NCBI RefSeq assembly: GCF_048323655.1
Contig: NZ_JBLUWW010000003.1
Span: forward strand, 744,001-808,000
DNA length: 64,000 nt
Direction of reading: 5' to 3'
Source: Salinimicrobium soli
Lineage (GTDB): Bacteria > Bacteroidota > Bacteroidia > Flavobacteriales > Flavobacteriaceae
Every line of letters begins with the position of its first letter. Positions within the stretch are counted from its first letter, which is position 1. A model generated the notes under the pieces. The model was not told the origin of the DNA, ran no database searches, and saw only the letters and a program-made list of their open reading frames with translations. Positions 60,151-64,000 of the stretch are shown here, one piece after another. The position numbers and the translations under genes are program-made.

Positions 60151-60897
60151 TTAGGTGAGCATTCCGCCATCAACATTGATGACCTGCCCGGTAATATATG
60201 CGCTGAGATCACTTCCCAGGAAGACACATGCGTTAGCGATATCTTCGGGAGTTCCTCCCCTTTTTAATGGAATTGCTTCTCTCCAGCCTTCCACAACTTT
60301 TTCATCAAGTTTTCCGGTCATTTCGGTTTCTATAAATCCAGGGGCGATCACGTTGGTACGAATATTACGTGATCCCAACTCAAGAGCCATTGATTTGGAG
60401 AAGCCGATCATCCCAGCTTTTGAAGCAGCATAGTTCGCCTGGCCGGCATTTCCTTTTACTCCCACCACACTGCTCATATTGATGATACTTCCTTTGCGTT
60501 GCTTCAACATGGTACGCTGAACAGCCTTGGTCATGTTGAAAACAGATTTCAGGTTTACTTCAATGACCTTGTCGAAATCTTCTTCGCTCATTCGCATCAA
60601 CAGGTTATCTTTTGTAATTCCGGCATTGTTCACCAGGATATCAATACTTCCGAAATCTTCCAGTACATTTTTCACCAGTTCTTCGGCTTCCTTGAAGTCA
60701 GCAGCATTTGATTTGTAACCTTTGGCCTTGATCCCCATTTCTTGAAGTTCCTTTTCAAGCTGGTTGGCTGCTTCTACAGAAGAGCTATACGTAAAAGCCA
60801 CATTGGCTCCATGCTTAGCAAATACTTCGGCAATTCCTTTTCCAATACCTCTACTGGCACCGGTAACTATGGCATTTTTTCCTTCTAAAAGTTTCAT
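60151..60897 (-). CDS. fabG: 3-oxoacyl-[acyl-carrier-protein] reductase
   Basis: A 248-residue SDR from ATG 60897. A promoter -7 box at 60938-60945 and a likely transcription start near 60931 favour this start over the TTG at 60930. Motifs: TGASRGIG (12-19), NNAGITKDNLLMRM, SSVVGVKGNAGQANYAASKAG (Ser, Tyr, Lys) and NVIAPGFIETEMT, all standard FabG. Reduces 3-ketoacyl-ACP with NADPH in fatty acid elongation. Downstream of sucD but with its own promoter. Confidence 0.95.
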   Translation of the reverse strand: MKLLEGKNAIVTGASRGIGKGIAEVFAKHGANVAFTYSSSVEAANQLEKELQEMGIKAKGYKSNAADFKEAEELVKNVLEDFGSIDILVNNAGITKDNLLMRMSEEDFDKVIEVNLKSVFNMTKAVQRTMLKQRKGSIINMSSVVGVKGNAGQANYAASKAGMIGFSKSMALELGSRNIRTNVIAPGFIETEMTGKLDEKVVEGWREAIPLKRGGTPEDIANACVFLGSDLSAYITGQVINVDGGMLT

Positions 60898-60937
60898 GTT
60901 TATTTTTCGGTTTTCGTGGTCAGTACTCAATTTGAAT

Positions 60938-60945
60938 CAAATATA
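60938..60945 (-). promoter_or_regulatory. consensus -7 box for fabG
   Basis: TATATTTG on the minus strand, exact TAnnTTTG. The expected start is near 60931, 34 bp before the fabG ATG. The -33 side falls in the sucD terminator region and has no clear TTTG. Confidence 0.5.
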
Positions 60946-60965
60946 GTAAAACGAGTTGTTTACCA

Positions 60966-61017
60966 TAAAAAAACCTCCGGAAGTTCCTGATTTGTGGATC
61001 AGCAAACCACGGAGGTT
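60966..61017 (-). terminator. terminator after sucD
   Basis: AACCTCCG (60972-60979) / CGGAGGTT (61010-61017) with an inner TGATTTGTGGATCA hairpin and an A run at 60966-60973 (U run on the minus strand). It lies immediately before the fabG promoter. Confidence 0.8.
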
Positions 61018-61038
61018 CTTATGGTAACACGGGATAAA

Positions 61039-61911
61039 TTATCCCATAACTTCTTTTACTTTTTTACCGATCTCGGCAGGAGAATCAACAACATTGATCC
61101 CACACTCCCTCATAATGGCTTTTTTAGCCTCGGCAGTATCTTCACTTCCTCCAACGATCGCACCGGCGTGACCCATAGTACGTCCTTTTGGAGCAGTTTC
61201 TCCGGCGATGAATCCAACAACCGGCTTTTTGTTTCCGTTCTCTTTGATCCAACGGGCCGCATCAGCCTCAAGTTGTCCACCGATTTCTCCGATCATAACG
61301 ATACATTTAGTTTCGTCATCGTTCATCAATAGTTCAACAGCTTCTTTGGTAGTGGTTCCAATAATTGGATCTCCTCCAATACCAATAGCGGTGGTGATAC
61401 CTAGACCTTCTTTTACAACCTGATCTGCTGCTTCATAAGTAAGGGTTCCAGATTTTGAAACGATCCCAACATTTCCTTTTTTGAAGACAAAGCCCGGCAT
61501 AATACCAACCTTAGCTTCTTCGGGAGTGATAACTCCAGGACAGTTAGGTCCTACCAAACGGCAGTCTCTGTCTTTTATATAATCTGCAGCTTTGATCATA
61601 TCGGCTACAGGAATACCTTCGGTAATAGTGATAATAACTTTGATGCCTGCATCAGCAGCTTCCATAATAGCATCGGCTGCAAATGCCGGTGGAACAAAAA
61701 TAATGGAGACGTCTGCTCCGGTTTCTTTTACTGCTTCAGCAACAGTATTAAAAACAGGTTTTTCCAGGTGCTTTTGACCACCTTTTCCGGGAGTCACCCC
61801 ACCTACAACGTTTGTTCCGTATTCTATCATTTGTCCGGCGTGAAAAGTACCTTCACTTCCGGTAAATCCTTGAACAATTATTTTTGAATCTTTATTGACT
61901 AAAACGCTCAT
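61039..61911 (-). CDS. sucD: succinyl-CoA synthetase alpha subunit
   Basis: A 290-residue ADP/GDP-forming succinyl-CoA ligase alpha subunit. CoA-binding Rossmann motif (GFTGSEGTFHAGQMIEYGT), GPNCPGVITPEEAKVGIMPG and phospho-His248 in MGHAGAIVGG. Converts succinyl-CoA to succinate with ATP/GTP gain in the TCA cycle. The beta subunit is not adjacent in the window. The ATG is downstream of a TTTA-N19-TACTTTTG promoter. Confidence 0.96.
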   Translation of the reverse strand: MSVLVNKDSKIIVQGFTGSEGTFHAGQMIEYGTNVVGGVTPGKGGQKHLEKPVFNTVAEAVKETGADVSIIFVPPAFAADAIMEAADAGIKVIITITEGIPVADMIKAADYIKDRDCRLVGPNCPGVITPEEAKVGIMPGFVFKKGNVGIVSKSGTLTYEAADQVVKEGLGITTAIGIGGDPIIGTTTKEAVELLMNDDETKCIVMIGEIGGQLEADAARWIKENGNKKPVVGFIAGETAPKGRTMGHAGAIVGGSEDTAEAKKAIMRECGINVVDSPAEIGKKVKEVMG

Positions 61912-61936
61912 AGTTGATTATTGAATTTTTGAGTTA

Positions 61937-61967
61937 CAAAAGTAGGTTTTTACTAAAGAAACCTAAA
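61937..61967 (-). promoter_or_regulatory. promoter before sucD
   Basis: TACTTTTG on the minus strand (61937-61944) with TTTA 19 bp upstream (61964-61967): exact -7 box with a one-mismatch -33 box, 26 bp from the ATG. Confidence 0.6.
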
Positions 61968-61975
61968 GTGTTTTA

Positions 61976-62386
61976 TTAATTAGTTGGCAGGAAAGAATTG
62001 AGATTTTCAGGGCTGTCATCAGCCTGCTGACTTATTTGATGTCCTTTGTACATTTTACCATCTTTAATTTGCCAGATGGAGATGAAATGGGCCATGGGAA
62101 GTTCTTCTTCCGGATTTTCAATGGTGCGTACATAATACGTGAACCGGATGGTCACCATATCATTATCACTTAACAAGTGACTAACATCTGCACGCAGGGT
62201 ATCAAAAGATCCCGAAAGATCTTTAGACATTTTTGCAATTTCCTGGAAGTTGAGCTTATGAAATCCTGCACTGCTATTCCAGAACAATTGCACATCGGGG
62301 TGCAGGTATTTTTCTACAGATTCGGGATTTTTGTAAAAGTCAGAAGAATAGAATTTTTCTACGCAATCTTTCGGTTCTAAGCTCAT
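61976..62386 (-). CDS. SnoaL/NTF2-like protein
   Basis: A 136-residue NTF2/SnoaL-like alpha+beta cone domain. VEKFYSSDFYKNPESVEKYL at the N terminus, VQLFWNSSAGFHKLNFQEI and MVTIRFTYYVRTIENPEEELP, then FISIWQIKDGKMYKGHQISQQ: the typical His/Trp-containing strand. No specific catalytic residues can be assigned. Function unknown. Starts 1 bp after the lpxD stop, so it is in the efp-lpxD transcript. Confidence 0.8.
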   Translation of the reverse strand: MSLEPKDCVEKFYSSDFYKNPESVEKYLHPDVQLFWNSSAGFHKLNFQEIAKMSKDLSGSFDTLRADVSHLLSDNDMVTIRFTYYVRTIENPEEELPMAHFISIWQIKDGKMYKGHQISQQADDSPENLNSFLPTN

Positions 62387-62387
62387 A

Positions 62388-63320
62388 TCAACTGTTTAAT
62401 TTTTCCATCAATTTAGGCAATCGGCGCAAAAGAGCCAACTCTTTAAGCCATTCCCGGGATTCCATCGCCGGATTGCCCGAATATACAGTATTTTCTTTAG
62501 TTGATTTTGTAATTCCGGCCTGTCCCATCACAACAGTTCCTGTTCTGACCACTATACCACTACGGAAACCTGCCTGTCCCCAAATGGTCACTCCATCTTC
62601 GATTACCACACAACCTGCAATACCGGTTTGCGAAGCAATTAGACAATTTTCACCGATTATGGTATCGTGGCCCACCTGGATCAAATTGTCCAGCTTTGTG
62701 CCTTTTCCAATAGTGGTATCTCCTGAAACTCCTTTATCAATGGTGCAATTTGCTCCAATATCCACATTGTCCTTAATTACCACCCTTCCTCCGGAAATCA
62801 GTTTATCATAACCTTCCGGCCGCTTCTTATAGTAAAAGGCATCTCCTCCCAATACAGTACCTGCATGGATGGTGACATTATCACCAATTACAGTATTGTC
62901 ATAAAGACTTACATTGGCATGGATAAGACAGTTCTTCCCGATCTTGACATTATTACCAACAAACACGTTTGGCTGCAGCACTGTTCCTTCCCCTATTTCT
63001 GCGGAAGGAGCCACGGTAGCAGAAGCGCTTTCAAATGGTTTAAAGTATTTCGTCAGTTTATTGAAATCCCTAAACGGATCATCAGAAATAAGAAGCGCTT
63101 TTCCCTCGGGACATTCCACTTTCTTATTGATAAGAATTACAGTGGCCGCACTGTTCAATGCTTTGTCATAATACTTGGGATGATCGACAAAAACAATATC
63201 ACCCGGTGTTACAACATGGATCTCATTCATCCCGAGAACGGGAAAATCTTCATCTCCCACATATTCCGAAGAAATGATGGTGGCAATCTGCCCGAGCGTA
63301 TATTTATGAGGAAATTTCAT
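62388..63320 (-). CDS. lpxD: UDP-3-O-acylglucosamine N-acyltransferase (LpxD)
   Basis: A 310-residue left-handed beta-helix acyltransferase from ATG 63320 (MKFPHKYTLGQ); an ATG at 63356 adds 12 residues. The N-terminal domain has VTPGDIVFVDHPKY. The C-terminal hexapeptide repeats are clear: APSAEIGEGTVLQPNVFVG, VKIGKNCLIHANVSLYD, VTIHAGTVLGGDAF, HDTIIGENCLIASQTG. GGDAF and the VGHDT His are the LpxA/D active-site features. Adds a 3-hydroxyacyl group in lipid A synthesis. Might be a second LpxD; the copy near fabZ/lpxC cannot be seen here. Confidence 0.85.
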   Translation of the reverse strand: MKFPHKYTLGQIATIISSEYVGDEDFPVLGMNEIHVVTPGDIVFVDHPKYYDKALNSAATVILINKKVECPEGKALLISDDPFRDFNKLTKYFKPFESASATVAPSAEIGEGTVLQPNVFVGNNVKIGKNCLIHANVSLYDNTVIGDNVTIHAGTVLGGDAFYYKKRPEGYDKLISGGRVVIKDNVDIGANCTIDKGVSGDTTIGKGTKLDNLIQVGHDTIIGENCLIASQTGIAGCVVIEDGVTIWGQAGFRSGIVVRTGTVVMGQAGITKSTKENTVYSGNPAMESREWLKELALLRRLPKLMEKLNS

Positions 63321-63345
63321 AGAATTTATGGAACTATAGATATTG

Positions 63346-63373
63346 AAAAAAGGCATTTTTCAATGCCCTTTTT
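63346..63373 (-). terminator. hairpin after efp
   Basis: GGCATT (63352-63357) / AATGCC (63362-63367) flanked by A and T runs. Located between efp and lpxD, it may attenuate read-through. Partial resemblance to the dyad motif. Confidence 0.55.
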
Positions 63374-63375
63374 CT

Positions 63376-63942
63376 CTATTCCTTTATTCTTTCTTTGTAA
63401 GTACCTTTTTCGGTTTCGATCTTGATCTTATCGCCTTCGTTAATGAACAGGGGAACATTCACTTCGGCTCCAGTCTCTACCGTCGCAGGTTTTGTAGCGT
63501 TAGTTGCGGTATTTCCCTTAACACCAGGTTCTGTATGAGTCACCTCCAGGATCACACTGGCAGGCATTTCAACAGAAAGCGGCATTTGATCTTCAGTGTT
63601 GATCAAGATGGTCACCACTTCACCTTCTTTTAAAAGTCCGGGAGCGTCCAAAGCATTTTCTGTAAGCCTGATCTGAGTATAATCTTCAGTGTTCATAAAG
63701 TGGTAAAATTCACCATCATTATAAAGGAACTGGAATTTGTGGGTCTCAACCCTCACGTCTTCGATCTTGTGTCCTGCAGAAAAGGTGTTATCAATTACTT
63801 TTCCGGTAGTTACACTTTTCAGTTTGGTACGCACGAAAGCCGGTCCTTTACCCGGTTTTACGTGTAAAAATTCAATGATCTTGTATATGTCATGGTTATA
63901 ACGGATGCATAGACCATTTCTGATATCACTTGTACTTGCCAT
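63376..63942 (-). CDS. efp: elongation factor P
   Basis: A 188-residue EF-P, which promotes peptide-bond formation at polyproline stretches. The N-terminal KOW-like domain has FLHVKPGKGPAFVRTK with Lys32 at the modifiable tip position. Domains II/III follow (EDYTQIRLTENALD, DQMPLSVEMPASVILEVTHTEPG, KIETEKGTYKERIKE). It lies upstream of lpxD and has its own start at 63942; the promoter is at the window end (TACTTTAG near 63965). Confidence 0.95.
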   Translation of the reverse strand: MASTSDIRNGLCIRYNHDIYKIIEFLHVKPGKGPAFVRTKLKSVTTGKVIDNTFSAGHKIEDVRVETHKFQFLYNDGEFYHFMNTEDYTQIRLTENALDAPGLLKEGEVVTILINTEDQMPLSVEMPASVILEVTHTEPGVKGNTATNATKPATVETGAEVNVPLFINEGDKIKIETEKGTYKERIKE

Positions 63943-64000
63943 TTCTTTTATTGTTAATTTGAACTAAAGTATCCTTTCATAATTCCGCGCTGGGAATTCT

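Noticed and set aside
1..64000. tRNA, rRNA, CRISPR, prophage
   Set aside because: No cloverleaf-like T-loop (GGTTCGAATCC type), no spaced repeat array, and no phage genes were seen; absence by eye is not proof, and a tRNA scan would settle it.

Overview
The window is a stretch of ordinary chromosome from a member of the Bacteroidota, most likely a marine Flavobacteriaceae of the Gramella/Salinimicrobium type. The evidence is the protein families (hybrid hisIE and hisB, ClpC directly upstream of a convergent his operon, a 7TM-HD PgpH, many secreted proteins with Bacteroidota-style signal peptides and lipoboxes), the lack of Shine-Dalgarno sequences, and promoters of the TTTG-N19/20-TAnnTTTG type. 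Genes are dense. I see no rRNA, tRNA, CRISPR array, prophage or transposase gene.

Layout. 1-10.4 kb: envelope and accessory genes, mostly on the minus strand (acetyltransferase, DUF6624 protein, secreted esterase, cupin, CDP-alcohol transferase, PQQ-type propeller, lipoprotein hydrolase plus outer-membrane barrel, heme-binding-barrel protein, an AT-rich orphan). 10.4-19.6 kb: M19 dipeptidase, two tandem lipoprotein paralogues, a VTT membrane protein with an SdiA-regulated-type protein, a bifunctional penicillin-binding protein, an SF2 helicase and a Crp/Fnr regulator. 19.6-31.5 kb: two tandem secreted paralogues under matching promoters, cysE-cysM, a FUSC membrane protein, PfpI/hydrolase/SDR genes, a CDF metal exporter, a DEAD-box RNA helicase and a 47-residue Pmp3-type protein. 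31.6-43 kb: galE, MscS, EEP phosphatase, thioesterase-Nudix-dehydrogenase operon, GreA-C-like protein, PgpH, thiolase and a NlpC/P60 protein. 43-50 kb: TPR protein, gyrA, clpC. 49.8-57.1 kb: complete hisGDCBHAF(IE) operon preceded by a His-rich leader peptide and attenuator. 57.2-64 kb: SPFH and VWA proteins, fabG, sucD, SnoaL-like, lpxD, efp.

The genes encode housekeeping metabolism (histidine, cysteine, fatty acids, TCA cycle, lipid A), cell-wall synthesis and remodelling, proteostasis (ClpC), topology (GyrA) and stress or ion homeostasis. Several small genes (58, 43, 39 and 47 aa, plus the 18-aa his leader) are easily missed and are listed.

The most interesting unexplained signals are: (1) a recurring dyad, AAAAATGNCAYTTTTGA, about ten times in 64 kb, in both coding and non-coding DNA; (2) a 117-bp intergenic element at 31526-31642 with perfect 20-bp inverted ends enclosing two hairpins; (3) a 10-bp palindrome TACYTARGTA at the same distance upstream of two tandem paralogues; (4) a 10-bp inverted repeat bracketing the promoter of the GreA-C-like gene; (5) a NlpC/P60 protein whose catalytic Cys is Ser; (6) the his attenuator; (7) a REP-like repeat inside the his operon. 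All come from reading this one sequence by eye; genome-wide counts and database searches were not possible.
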